Assembly (NCBI GenBank): GCA_964494505.1
Contig: CAZBRO010000008.1
Span: 1-64,000, forward strand
DNA: 64,000 nt
Direction of reading: 5' to 3'
Origin: CAIYRG01 sp964494505
GTDB taxonomy: Bacteria; Pseudomonadota; Alphaproteobacteria; Micropepsales; Micropepsaceae
Every line of letters begins with the position of its first letter. Position 1 is the stretch's first letter. Both the position numbers and the translations under genes were made by a program. Shown piece by piece: positions 15,612-24,203 of this stretch. The notes below the pieces were generated by a model. It saw only the letters and a program-made list of their open reading frames with translations, was not told where the DNA came from and searched no databases.

Positions 15612-16886
15612 TCAGAATCGCGCGGTCAGTTCGCGGGCGATGAGGGCGGGGATTTCGCTTTCCGCGTCCACGTAACGATCGACCGCGCGGATGTTGCGGT
15701 ATGCGGATGAATCCGCAGCCCTTGGGTTGCCGCCCGCTTCCACCACGCGCGTCGCTTCCAGCAGCAGCCGGCGCATTTGCACGATGGCCCGGTCGGTGGA
15801 ACCGAGATGCTCCTCGGAACGGTCGACAATCGGCCCCATGCCTTCCTGCACCGCGACGTCCTGCGTGTTGATGCCTTCGATGCCGGTGAAGGTCTGCGTC
15901 GCCTGCACGTCGCGGTCGATCAGGTAATTGTTCCGCCAGTTCCGCTTCAGCCGCCCGTCCGGAAGAAGTTCATCTTCGCCCCGCCCGTAACCGGCTTCCA
16001 TCTCGCGCGCGAACTCGCGGTCGAGCGGAATCTCGGGATCGGCCGAATAGGAAAAATTGATGACCGACACGGTCACATCGTCGATAGGCACCCAATAATG
16101 GCCGTTGATGGTGGGGATGCGCGGCGGCGATTTCTCGCCGCGCACCGGCACCGCGCGGGCGCGCATCTGCGTCACGGGCATGATGTATTGATAGACCCGC
16201 ACCCAATGGCGGCCGTCGATTTTCCGGATGCCGCTATATTGGAAGCCGTAATCCGTAGACTGAACGTCGAGCTTGGGCGTGGTGCGTTCGTAATCGTCGA
16301 GCCACGACATGTCGCCGATGGTGACGTTGTGGAGGATGGTGGCGTGGGAGGAATCGAGCCCGCCTTCCAGCGCCTGCAGATAGTTGCAGTCCTGCACCGT
16401 GCACGAGACGAAGCGGTGGGTAACGGGCGCCCGCGTCAGCTCCATGTCGGGGGGCGGCGGCATACCGGCGGCTGGCCCCATATAAGCCCAGATCAGGCCG
16501 CCCGCTTCGTGCGCCGCATAGGATTTGATGCGGATTTTGTCCTTGTACGTACTTTCCTTGGGTTCCGTCGGCATCTCGACGCAGCGGCCCGTCACATCGA
16601 ATTTCCAGCCGTGATAGACGCAGCGTAGACCGCATTTCTCATTGCGGCCGAGGAACATCGGTGCGCGGCGATGCGGGCAGAACGCATCCACCAACCCGAC
16701 CGCGCCATTGCTGTCGCGGAACGCGACCAGATCCTCGCCGAGAAGGCGGAAGCGTACCGGCGCGCCATCGGCCTTCGGCAGCTCGGACGCCAGCAGCGCC
16801 GGCAGCCAATAGCGGCGGAACACATTGCCCATCGGCGTACCGGCGCCAACGCGGGTCAGGCGTTCGTTGTCGTCCTTGGAGAGCAT
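15612..16886 (-). CDS. Rieske non-haem iron oxygenase alpha subunit (phthalate dioxygenase-like)
   Basis: This 424-residue oxygenase has a Rieske 2Fe-2S site (Cys70, His72, Cys89, His92 in CPHRR and CVYHGW) and a mononuclear iron site (Asp178, His181, His186 in LEGGLDSSHATILH). The layout, with the Rieske domain near the N-terminus and the string PMGNVFRRYWLPALL, fits the phthalate dioxygenase/vanillate demethylase group, whose alpha subunits work with a separate FMN-ferredoxin reductase. No reductase gene is in the window. It overlaps the upstream Rieske gene by 31 bases and is last in a five-gene operon. Confidence 0.92.
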   Translation of the reverse strand: MLSKDDNERLTRVGAGTPMGNVFRRYWLPALLASELPKADGAPVRFRLLGEDLVAFRDSNGAVGLVDAFCPHRRAPMFLGRNEKCGLRCVYHGWKFDVTGRCVEMPTEPKESTYKDKIRIKSYAAHEAGGLIWAYMGPAAGMPPPPDMELTRAPVTHRFVSCTVQDCNYLQALEGGLDSSHATILHNVTIGDMSWLDDYERTTPKLDVQSTDYGFQYSGIRKIDGRHWVRVYQYIMPVTQMRARAVPVRGEKSPPRIPTINGHYWVPIDDVTVSVINFSYSADPEIPLDREFAREMEAGYGRGEDELLPDGRLKRNWRNNYLIDRDVQATQTFTGIEGINTQDVAVQEGMGPIVDRSEEHLGSTDRAIVQMRRLLLEATRVVEAGGNPRAADSSAYRNIRAVDRYVDAESEIPALIARELTARF

Positions 16887-18193
16887 TCTTTTGCCTGTGG
16901 AGGGGCGGGGACGGCAGCAAGGGCGCGTTCCTCATCGGAGATGCCGAGCGTCCGCCAATCGGTCGTTTTGGGGACAATCCCCTCGAAGGAGGCGAGCGTC
17001 GTCCGCGGTACGCGAGGGGCCACCGTGCCGATGGCGGGCCCGCCGTCGCGGAACGTCTTGGCGGCGGCGATCATCTGGCGGCGGAATTGCACCACCGCGA
17101 TGTCGCTCGCGCCCAGCATATCGCGGGAACGATCCGCGATCGGCCCCATGGATTCCCACATCGCCATGTCCTGCGCGGGGATGCCCTTGATGCCGGTGAA
17201 ATCGCCCGCCTTCATTGCCGCGCGATCCTGAAGGTAGCGGTTGGCCGCGTTGCGGAACTTGCGGTAATTCTCGTCGATGTCGACGCCGATCTGGGCGGCG
17301 CAGAATTTGCGCCAGTCCTCCTGCGAGATGCCTTGCGTCTCGTGCCAGGCGACCCAGTAGAACATGGTGTTCACATCGTCGATCGGCACCAGCATCTGCG
17401 CAAGCTTGTAGCGGTCGTTCGGCGGGATGATGACGGTGAAGGGCGCCACGAACAGCGTGATGCGCACATAATCATGGGTCGCCGCATTGACGACGGGCTT
17501 GCGGATGGCGGCGTAGCGAAACCCGAACGAGGTGCGCTGCACGGCCAATCGGGGCGCCTTGTCGGTGGAGGGACGCGGCCAATTCGCTTCGGTGGCCTTG
17601 GCGCCGTCGACCGCCATGGAGGGCATGTCGGTGGAATGCAGACTCGAGCTGTGCGCGGAATCGATGGAGCCTTCCAGCACCTGCGCCCAATTGCATTGGG
17701 CATGCATTTTAACGATAGCCGTGCGTGCGGTGGGCGTGGGCGCCCAATTCGGCGGCTCGAATTCGGACATGGTTTCGGCCGGCCCCATATAGATCCAGAC
17801 AAATCCCCCGGATTCGCGCGCCGGATAGGATATGTGCTTGCGCTGGATCTTCAGCCGGCCGCCTTCGGGCTCGCAGGCCTGATCGACGACGTTGCCCTCA
17901 ACATCGAACTTCCAGCCATGGTAGAGGCAGCGAAGCCCGCATTCCTCATTGCGGCCGAACGCGAGCGAGGCCTGACGGTGCGGGCAATGTTCGCCCAGCA
18001 CGCCGAGGCGCCCCGAGGTGTCGCGAAAGACGACGAGGTCTTCGCCCAGGAGCCGCGTGCGCACCGGCGCGCCGTCGGGCTCGGCCACTTCCTCCGACAG
18101 GCAGGCGGGAAGCCAATGCCGCCGCATGATGCCGCCCATGGGGGTATTGCCCTCCACGCGGCAAAGCAGCTCGTTGTCCTTGGCGGTGATCAT
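16856..18193 (-). CDS. Second Rieske non-haem iron oxygenase alpha subunit
   Basis: This 445-residue paralogue of the neighbouring oxygenase has Rieske ligands Cys70, His72, Cys89, His92 at the same positions, and iron-site residues in LEGSIDSAHSSSLH. The C-terminal half is divergent, with an extended tail (PRVPRTTLASFEGIVPK...), which suggests a different substrate or position specificity. The gene overlaps the downstream Rieske gene by 31 bases, so expression is linked. Two oxygenases in one operon could form a heteromer or act in consecutive hydroxylations or demethylations. Confidence 0.92.
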   Translation of the reverse strand: MITAKDNELLCRVEGNTPMGGIMRRHWLPACLSEEVAEPDGAPVRTRLLGEDLVVFRDTSGRLGVLGEHCPHRQASLAFGRNEECGLRCLYHGWKFDVEGNVVDQACEPEGGRLKIQRKHISYPARESGGFVWIYMGPAETMSEFEPPNWAPTPTARTAIVKMHAQCNWAQVLEGSIDSAHSSSLHSTDMPSMAVDGAKATEANWPRPSTDKAPRLAVQRTSFGFRYAAIRKPVVNAATHDYVRITLFVAPFTVIIPPNDRYKLAQMLVPIDDVNTMFYWVAWHETQGISQEDWRKFCAAQIGVDIDENYRKFRNAANRYLQDRAAMKAGDFTGIKGIPAQDMAMWESMGPIADRSRDMLGASDIAVVQFRRQMIAAAKTFRDGGPAIGTVAPRVPRTTLASFEGIVPKTTDWRTLGISDEERALAAVPAPPQAKECSPRTTTNA

Positions 18194-18257
18194 GATAGGA
18201 CCCGGAAATGCTTAGGCCTCTAAGTTATCCTTCGCGCAGCCGCTTGTCGAGTTGCCG

Positions 18258-18752
18258 TTAACCGGCCTCTTCGTCACCGGCGAGGTTTTCGATCATCCGG
18301 AGCAGCGTCCGGCGGGTGCAGGCGACATCGGCGGCCGGCGCGCCGTGGACGGCGATTCGGTTCACCTCGAGCGCCAGCGGCACCAGCCTTTTCTTCAAGG
18401 CGCGGCCCTTGGGGGTCAGATGGATGAAGACGTTCTTCCTGTTCTCGTTCGTCTGTCTACGGACGATATAGCCCTGTTTCTCCATCCCCTTCAGCGCGGA
18501 ATAGGTGGTGGGCTCCATCACGCCGGCCTGCTCGCTCAAGGCGCGCTGGGTGATCCCGTCTTCTTCCCACAGGATGCGCAGGAACGTCCAATGCCCCACA
18601 GAGACGCCGTGCTCGCTGAGCCGCAAATGGAGGGCGCGCATCAGCCCTTTGGACGCATCCCGCACCAGATGGGCGAGGCGGTCGTTGGGCACAGCTTCCC
18701 GCCAGTGCCTGAGGATCGCCTGGGTGCCGCCATCGCCACGCTCGCGCTTCAC
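18258..18752 (-). CDS. MarR family transcriptional regulator
   Basis: This 164-residue winged helix-turn-helix regulator has HWTFLRILWEEDGITQRALSEQAGVMEPTTYSALKGMEKQGYIVRRQ and the wing ENRKNVFIHLTPKGRAL, the MarR signature. MarR proteins usually repress catabolic or efflux genes and are released by aromatic ligands. The GTG at 18752 overlaps the stop of the Gfo/Idh gene as GTGA, which fixes the start. It lies inside the oxygenase operon and is a good candidate for its regulator. Confidence 0.88.
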   Translation of the reverse strand: MKRERGDGGTQAILRHWREAVPNDRLAHLVRDASKGLMRALHLRLSEHGVSVGHWTFLRILWEEDGITQRALSEQAGVMEPTTYSALKGMEKQGYIVRRQTNENRKNVFIHLTPKGRALKKRLVPLALEVNRIAVHGAPAADVACTRRTLLRMIENLAGDEEAG

Positions 18753-19933
18753 GGCGCGCCCGCTTCGGGGCCTGGCGCGATGTCGCGTCCCTCTCGGGCG
18801 GATCGAAGAATGGCAAAGCACACTTCCATCGTTGCGAGCCCCCATTCGCCGTTGTGGAGCGGAGGCGTGTTGTAGAACACTGCGTGGCAGAGTTCGTCCA
18901 GTACTTCCTTCCGCGGCATTTCGACGTTGGGGAGGGCGTCGAAGCTGCGCGCGGCGTCGCCATAGATGAACACGCCCCCCGGCATCGGGCGCAGATCGGC
19001 ATTAGCACAGGAGGCAATCAGCACACCGAATTGCTGATGCAGGCGCGGGCCCGTTACTACATCCGGCGCTTGGCCGCCGCCATAATTGCCGGCCTCTTTG
19101 AGCGTGGCCTCGGCCGCAACGGAGCCGGCCCCGGAGAGTGCCACACGCGCAGCGGCGTAGCGGTTCGGGTCTTTGGGCAAGCCGCTTTCGGCGACCCAGC
19201 CCATGAATTCGTCGCTGTCGAAATGGGCATAACCGGAATAGGTCAGGGTCGCGAAAGCGCCATTGTCGAAGGTCAGAAGCGCCGCATAGGCGCCTTCGGT
19301 GGGCCGCGCGGGGTCCCACGCGCCGGTCAGCGCGCGCACGCTCTTCGCCCCCCCGCCCGCGAGCAGACGCACCATGTCCACATGATGCGGCGCCTGGTTG
19401 TAAATGACGCCGCCGCCGAGGCTCGTATCCAATTCTTCGGGCCGGCGCGGGCGGTACAGGAAATCGGTGAAATTGATTGCCGTTATCATTTGCAACGGTC
19501 CAAACCGGCCGCTTTGGATCAGCGCGGCCGCCTGCGCGATGGGCGCATCGAAGGAATGGCTGTGGCCGATCACCATGTGAACGCCCGCCGCGCGCACGTC
19601 ATCCGCCATCGCCCGGCAATCAGCGGACGTCAGAGCCATGGGCTTTTCGACCAGCACATGCTTGCCATGAGCGGCCGCTATGCGCACATGCTCCGCGTGG
19701 AATTGGTGCGGTGTGGCGACATAAACCGCATCGACGCCGGAATCCGCACACAGAGCATCCACAGTCTCGTACACGCTGGCCCCGAAATCGGAGGCGAAAC
19801 GGGCGCGCGCCTCGGGGCGCGGGTCGGCGCCCGCCACGAGCCGAATATTCGGGTGCCGCACGAGGCCGGGCAGCATCAGCATGAAAGCTTTGCCCAGGCC
19901 CGCGACGCCCAGGCGCAGTATGCGGTCGGTCAT
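18749..19933 (-). CDS. Gfo/Idh/MocA family NAD(P)-dependent oxidoreductase
   Basis: This 394-residue oxidoreductase has an N-terminal Rossmann motif (LGVAGLGKAFMLMLPG), then DAVYVATPHQFHAEHVRIAAAHGKHVLVEKPMALT. The EKP lysine is the family's catalytic-site marker, followed by the GGGVIYNQAPHHVDMVRLL segment with the conserved HHVD. Family members oxidise or reduce sugars and also aromatic dihydrodiols or phthalate-type intermediates. In this operon a dehydrogenase acting on an oxygenase product is likely. It starts 12 bases after the MFS gene. Confidence 0.9.
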   Translation of the reverse strand: MTDRILRLGVAGLGKAFMLMLPGLVRHPNIRLVAGADPRPEARARFASDFGASVYETVDALCADSGVDAVYVATPHQFHAEHVRIAAAHGKHVLVEKPMALTSADCRAMADDVRAAGVHMVIGHSHSFDAPIAQAAALIQSGRFGPLQMITAINFTDFLYRPRRPEELDTSLGGGVIYNQAPHHVDMVRLLAGGGAKSVRALTGAWDPARPTEGAYAALLTFDNGAFATLTYSGYAHFDSDEFMGWVAESGLPKDPNRYAAARVALSGAGSVAAEATLKEAGNYGGGQAPDVVTGPRLHQQFGVLIASCANADLRPMPGGVFIYGDAARSFDALPNVEMPRKEVLDELCHAVFYNTPPLHNGEWGLATMEVCFAILRSAREGRDIAPGPEAGAP

Positions 19934-19945
19934 TTCTTGCCGCTG

Positions 19946-21316
19946 TTAGGCCCGATCCGCCGCCAGCGGCTGCCGGCCGCCGACTTCGTCCCAGATCTGC
20001 ACGTCCTTGGTTTCGTGCCTGAGGCCCAAGGTGCTGACCACGACGCCGATGGCGGCAATGGTCATGGGATAGGCGAGCCCGATGAGCGGTATCCCGGTGA
20101 ACATACCCGCGAGCAGAGTCGCGATGAACGGCACCCCGCCGCCGAACACACCATTACCGACGTGATAGGGTAGCGACATCGAACTGTAACGTATGCGCGC
20201 CGGGAACAGCTCGATCAGGAAGGCCGCAATCGGGCCGTAGACCATGGTGACGAGGACCACCATGTACCAGACGAGCAGGGTCAGCATCGCCGGGTTGTCC
20301 TTGAACACGCCGAGCCAGGTGAACACCGGCCAGTAGCTCGCAACCGCGAGCGCAAATCCCGCCGTCATGATCCAGCGCCGGCCCACTTTGTCCGACAGCC
20401 AGCCCCAGAAGACGAAGAACGGCGCGCCCAGGACCAGCGCCACGATCATAACAGTGTAGACCGTAATGTACGGAATCTTGAGCACCGCCTGCATATAGGC
20501 CAGCGCATAGAACTGACCCGTGTACCAGACGACCCCTTCGGGCGCGGTGAAGCCGAACAGCGCCAGCAGCATCAGGCCCCAATTCTTGCCGCTGCCATAC
20601 GCGTCGCGCGCCGGATTGTTGGACACTTTCCCCTGATCCTTCAGCTTCTGAAAGAGGGGGGACTCGCCGAGCTTCAGCCGGAGATAGGCGGAGAGAACCA
20701 CGAGCAGCGCGGAAAGCATGAACGGAAAGCGCCAGCCATAATCGCCGAACGCGGCATCGCCCATACCGATCCGGAACACCATGATGACGAGAAGGGCCGT
20801 CACGATGCCGAGCGTGGCCGTCGTCTGGATCCAGCTCGTGAACAGCCCGCGTTTGCCGTCGGGTGCATGTTCCGCGATATAGGTCGCGGCCCCGCCATAT
20901 TGACCGCCGAGGGCCAGGCCCTGCACGACGCGGCAGGCGACGAGAAGGGCGGGCGCCGCCCAGCCGACCTGATCGTAGGTGGGCAGGCAGCCGACCAGGA
21001 ACGTGGAAAGCCCCATCAGGCCGAGCGTCAGCATGAAGGTGTATTTGCGCCCGACGAGGTCGCCCATATACCCGAACACAACCGCACCGAAGGGGCGCAC
21101 CACAAAGCCGGTCCAGAAGATGCCCAGCGAATAGAGGAAGCCCTCTTTCATGTCCCCCGGAAAGAAATGGGTGGCGAAAAATGCCGCGAGCACACCGTAG
21201 AGATAGAAATCATACCATTCGATCAGGGTGCCGCCGGACGACGCCGCGATAATGAAAGGCAGACTCTGTTTGGTCTTGGCCGGTTGGCCGTAGGCCGGTG
21301 CCGTCAACGTCGCCAT
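19946..21316 (-). CDS. MFS transporter, metabolite:H+ symporter family
   Basis: This 456-residue, twelve-helix carrier begins with the metabolite:H+ symporter signature ASSGGTLIEWYDFYLYG, continues with GFVVRPFGAVVFGYMGDLVGRKYTF and has the GLALGGQYGGAATYIAEHAP motif of the KgtP/ProP/ShiA group. Members carry dicarboxylates, shikimate or aromatic acids with protons. GAGGGGAAT precedes the ATG. It is the first gene of the oxygenase operon, so it probably imports that pathway's substrate. Confidence 0.9.
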   Translation of the reverse strand: MATLTAPAYGQPAKTKQSLPFIIAASSGGTLIEWYDFYLYGVLAAFFATHFFPGDMKEGFLYSLGIFWTGFVVRPFGAVVFGYMGDLVGRKYTFMLTLGLMGLSTFLVGCLPTYDQVGWAAPALLVACRVVQGLALGGQYGGAATYIAEHAPDGKRGLFTSWIQTTATLGIVTALLVIMVFRIGMGDAAFGDYGWRFPFMLSALLVVLSAYLRLKLGESPLFQKLKDQGKVSNNPARDAYGSGKNWGLMLLALFGFTAPEGVVWYTGQFYALAYMQAVLKIPYITVYTVMIVALVLGAPFFVFWGWLSDKVGRRWIMTAGFALAVASYWPVFTWLGVFKDNPAMLTLLVWYMVVLVTMVYGPIAAFLIELFPARIRYSSMSLPYHVGNGVFGGGVPFIATLLAGMFTGIPLIGLAYPMTIAAIGVVVSTLGLRHETKDVQIWDEVGGRQPLAADRA

Positions 21317-21429
21317 ATTCCCCTCTCATTCTTTATTTGAAGGAAGCGTATGCCCGCCTCAATTACGAGGCAAGATGGCGGGCGGCTGAGACATTCATCT
21401 TGGTTCGACAAGATCACCATGAGGAATGA

Positions 21430-21478
21430 TGAATCCTCATCCTGAGCCTGTCGAAGGATGAGCCTGTCGAAGGATGGG
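21430..21478. repeat. Family B repeat, two tandem 16-base units
   Basis: GAGCCTGTCGAAGGAT occurs twice head to tail (21444-21459 and 21460-21475), preceded by TCCTCATCCT. It lies in the divergent gap between the MFS operon and the ABC importer operon and is related to copies at 24146, 36889 and 44728. Confidence 0.8.
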
Positions 21479-21532
21479 GCCCGAAGCCCTGCGACCATTG
21501 CCGCCTGCGCCGGGCGTCCCTAAAACAGCCTC

Positions 21533-22330
21533 ATGGGGACGGGTGGACTCTTGCCGGCGCAGAGCGTGGACGCGGCCATCGCGTTCGGCGGCGTGTCGAA
21601 GCGGTTCGTCCGCGCGGACGGGAGCGAACTCCTTGCCGTGGAGGATGTGAGTTTCGCGGTGCCGCCGGGACGCATCGTGGCGCTCTTGGGGCCGTCGGGA
21701 TCGGGCAAGACGACGCTCCTCAACATGGCCGCGGGGTTGATCGCGCCGGACACGGGCGAGGTCGGGATCGCCGGGCGCACGGGCAGCCGAATCGATTGGC
21801 GGCGCATCGGCTACATGTTCCAGGACGACCGGCTGCTCCCCTGGCGCAATGCGGCGAACAATGTGGCCCTGGCCTTGGAGGCGGAAAATACGAGCCCGGC
21901 GGAGCGGCGGAGGCGCGTGGCAGCCATGCTGGCGCTGGTGGGCCTGACGGATTTCGCGCTCGCTTATCCCCATGAGCTGTCCGGCGGGATGCGGAGCCGC
22001 GTGGCGCTCGCGCGCGGTCTGGTCACGGATGCGGACATCCTCCTGATGGACGAGCCGTTTGCGCGGCTCGATTCCGAGACGCGAAGCGCCATGCATGCCG
22101 AGCTGCTGTCGTTGCAGCAGAAGCGCGGGCTCGCAATCCTGTTCGTGACCCATGACGCGGAGGAAGCCGTGATCCTCGCCGACGAGATCGTGGTGCTGTC
22201 GGCGCGTCCGGGGCGGGTACGCCGGCGCGTGACGGTCGAGAGCCCACCGCCGCGCCGAGCGCGTCCGGAGATTTATGCGCTGGCACAGGATTTGCGCGCC
22301 GAAACCGGCGGCGAGGCCGGCACGGCATGA
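21533..22330 (+). CDS. ABC transporter ATP-binding protein (SsuB/TauB/NrtD-like)
   Basis: This 265-residue ATPase has Walker A GPSGSGKTT, Q-loop MFQDDRLLPWRNA, signature LSGGMRSRVALARG, Walker B LLMDEPFARLD and the switch His in FVTHDAEEA. FQDDRLLPW and the short C-terminal region are characteristic of the nitrate/sulfonate/taurine importers. It is coupled by ATGA to the binding-protein gene. The energised substrate is unknown; sulfonates, thiamine precursors and aromatic acids are handled by this family. Confidence 0.92.
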   Translation: MGTGGLLPAQSVDAAIAFGGVSKRFVRADGSELLAVEDVSFAVPPGRIVALLGPSGSGKTTLLNMAAGLIAPDTGEVGIAGRTGSRIDWRRIGYMFQDDRLLPWRNAANNVALALEAENTSPAERRRRVAAMLALVGLTDFALAYPHELSGGMRSRVALARGLVTDADILLMDEPFARLDSETRSAMHAELLSLQQKRGLAILFVTHDAEEAVILADEIVVLSARPGRVRRRVTVESPPPRRARPEIYALAQDLRAETGGEAGTA

Positions 22331-23313
22331 TCCCGCTGCGCATTATCCTTATGCTGACGATATGGCTGGGCTCGACGGCGGCCCAGGCGGCCACAGCCCC
22401 GGAGAAGATCCGCGTCGGCTATTGGACCAGCGGCTACAGCGCAGGCTTCGGCGCAGTGATGGAGCAGGAACGCTTCCTTGAGAAGCATGGGCTCGCGCCG
22501 GACTACATCGGCTTCACCGACGTCAACGGACCCACCAAGGCGCTCTTGACCCATTCCATCGATGTGGCGTTCGCGGCACCCGCGGCGGGGGCGTTCACGC
22601 TCGGCGTGCAGGGCGCGCCGGTCGAGATCGTGCTCGCCACCCAGATCGCCGAAGCGACGTTCGTGGCGAAACCCAATTCCCCTTTGCGCAGCCTCGCCGA
22701 TCTGAAGGGCAAGAAGCTCGGCATGTCGCCCGCGGGAAGTGCGGTCTATGCCATCGCCGCCGCCGTTCTGGAAAAGAATTACGGCCTCCCGACCTCCAGT
22801 TTCACCGCGGTCGGCGCGAACGAAGGGCCGCTGCTGAATTTCCTCATGCGCGGCGACATCGACGCGGCGGCTCTGCGGGCCGTGACCATAGCCTCGCTCT
22901 CCGGCGCGAAGCTGAAAGTGCTGGGCGGGCTGGTGCCGGAATGGAAGCGCATGATGAAGACGGACGCAGCGCCGATTCTCGGGGTCTCGCTCGCGCATCG
23001 CGATTTTCTGCGCGAGCGTCCCGCCGCTGCCGCCAATTATGTGCGCGCCGTGATGGAGGCCACCCAATTCGGCGCGAAGGAGCCGGCACGTGCGTCGGCG
23101 ATCCTGGCCAAGAGCGCCAATCTCGATCCGCAGGACGCCGCCTCCTATGTGCGCCTGTGGAATCAGATCTACATGGCGCGCCTCGAACCCGCCGATGTCG
23201 CGACGCTCAAAGCCATGGCGGAGATTTTCCGCAAAAGCGGCACGGTCGAGGGCGCAGTGCCGGCAACGCTGTTCGACGCGGCTCCGTACCAAGAAGCGAA
23301 GCGCAATCCATGA
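22327..23313 (+). CDS. ABC transporter substrate-binding protein (NMT1/SsuA-like)
   Basis: This 328-residue periplasmic binding protein has a cleavable signal (LRIILMLTIWLGSTAAQA). The fold is NMT1/SsuA-like: KIRVGYWTSGYSAGFGAVMEQ, LEKHGLAPDYIGF, ALLTHSIDVAFAAPAAGAFTLG and SLADLKGKKLGMSPAGSAVYA. It overlaps both the ATPase gene before it and the permease gene after it by ATGA. The ligand-binding residues do not reveal the substrate. Confidence 0.9.
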   Translation: MIPLRIILMLTIWLGSTAAQAATAPEKIRVGYWTSGYSAGFGAVMEQERFLEKHGLAPDYIGFTDVNGPTKALLTHSIDVAFAAPAAGAFTLGVQGAPVEIVLATQIAEATFVAKPNSPLRSLADLKGKKLGMSPAGSAVYAIAAAVLEKNYGLPTSSFTAVGANEGPLLNFLMRGDIDAAALRAVTIASLSGAKLKVLGGLVPEWKRMMKTDAAPILGVSLAHRDFLRERPAAAANYVRAVMEATQFGAKEPARASAILAKSANLDPQDAASYVRLWNQIYMARLEPADVATLKAMAEIFRKSGTVEGAVPATLFDAAPYQEAKRNP

Positions 23314-24107
23314 GCGGGCCCCCACGCAGCGCCGTGCGCGGGCGAGGATTCTGGACCGCGGTTCCGTTTCAGCGCGCAGGCTTAGCGGCGCTATTGCTGC
23401 TTCTATGGTACCTGGCTGCGCTGAATTTGCCGGTTTATGTGCTGCCCGGTCCGGCGCGCGTGGCGGCGCGGCTGGTGCAGCTCACCGAGAGCGGCGATTT
23501 GCCGTCGAATCTTTTCACCACGCTGGTACGCGTGGTGGCGGGCTTCGTCATCGCCGTGGGAATCGGATTGCCGGCCGGCATTCTGCTCGGATCGAGCCGG
23601 AGCCTCGGGGCGTTCTTCGAGCCGGTGCTGCCGGTGATGAACACAGTCTCCTCGGCCATCTGGGCGATTTTCGCGGTGATCTGGTTCGGGCTTTCGCCGG
23701 CGACGCCGATCTTCGTGGTGCTGATGACGGCGCTGCCGCTGATCGTCACCAATGTGTGGCAGGGCACCCAGGCCGTGAGCGCCGATTTTCTAGAGCTGGC
23801 GCGCACGCTGCGACTCACCCGCATGCAGACCTTGGTGAAAATCCATCTGCCGTCGATCCTGCCCTATTTCTTTTCCGGCGCGCGGCTCGCGTTCGGCTTC
23901 GGCTGGCGGGTGAGCCTGGTGGCGGAGACTTTGGGTGCGGCGAGCGGGGTGGGCTATCGGCTGAAGCAGGCCTCCGACCTCATCCAGACGGACGCCGTGT
24001 TCGCCTGGACGCTGGCGCAGATCGCGATGATGCTGGTCATCGAGGTCGCGGTGCTGCAGCGGCTGGAGAAGCGCCTGTTCCGCTGGCGGAGGGACGTGCG
24101 CAGCTAA
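23310..24107 (+). CDS. ABC transporter permease (SsuC/TauC-like)
   Basis: This 265-residue permease has about six membrane helices and the EAA-type loop ELARTLRLTRMQTLVKIHLPSILPYFFSGARLAFGFGW, typical of the nitrate/sulfonate/taurine group. It starts by ATGA overlap with the binding-protein gene, which fixes the start within a longer open frame. It completes a three-gene importer next to the oxygenase operon. Confidence 0.92.
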   Translation: MSGPPRSAVRGRGFWTAVPFQRAGLAALLLLLWYLAALNLPVYVLPGPARVAARLVQLTESGDLPSNLFTTLVRVVAGFVIAVGIGLPAGILLGSSRSLGAFFEPVLPVMNTVSSAIWAIFAVIWFGLSPATPIFVVLMTALPLIVTNVWQGTQAVSADFLELARTLRLTRMQTLVKIHLPSILPYFFSGARLAFGFGWRVSLVAETLGAASGVGYRLKQASDLIQTDAVFAWTLAQIAMMLVIEVAVLQRLEKRLFRWRRDVRS

Positions 24108-24145
24108 ACTAAAGCGGTTTTCCCTCGGCAGAGTCGCCGGCTCCC

Positions 24146-24175
24146 TCACCCTTCGACCGGCTCAGGGTGAGGATT
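24146..24175. repeat. Family B repeat, single unit
   Basis: CACCCTTCGACCGGCTCAGG with flanking CTC and GTGAGG forms a short dyad (CTCACCCT...AGGGTGAG). It lies in the convergent gap between the permease and TonB-receptor genes and could act as a terminator for either, although there is no U-tract. Confidence 0.75.
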
Positions 24176-24203
24176 TAACAACATCATCTTGCCGGGCGCG
24201 ATT

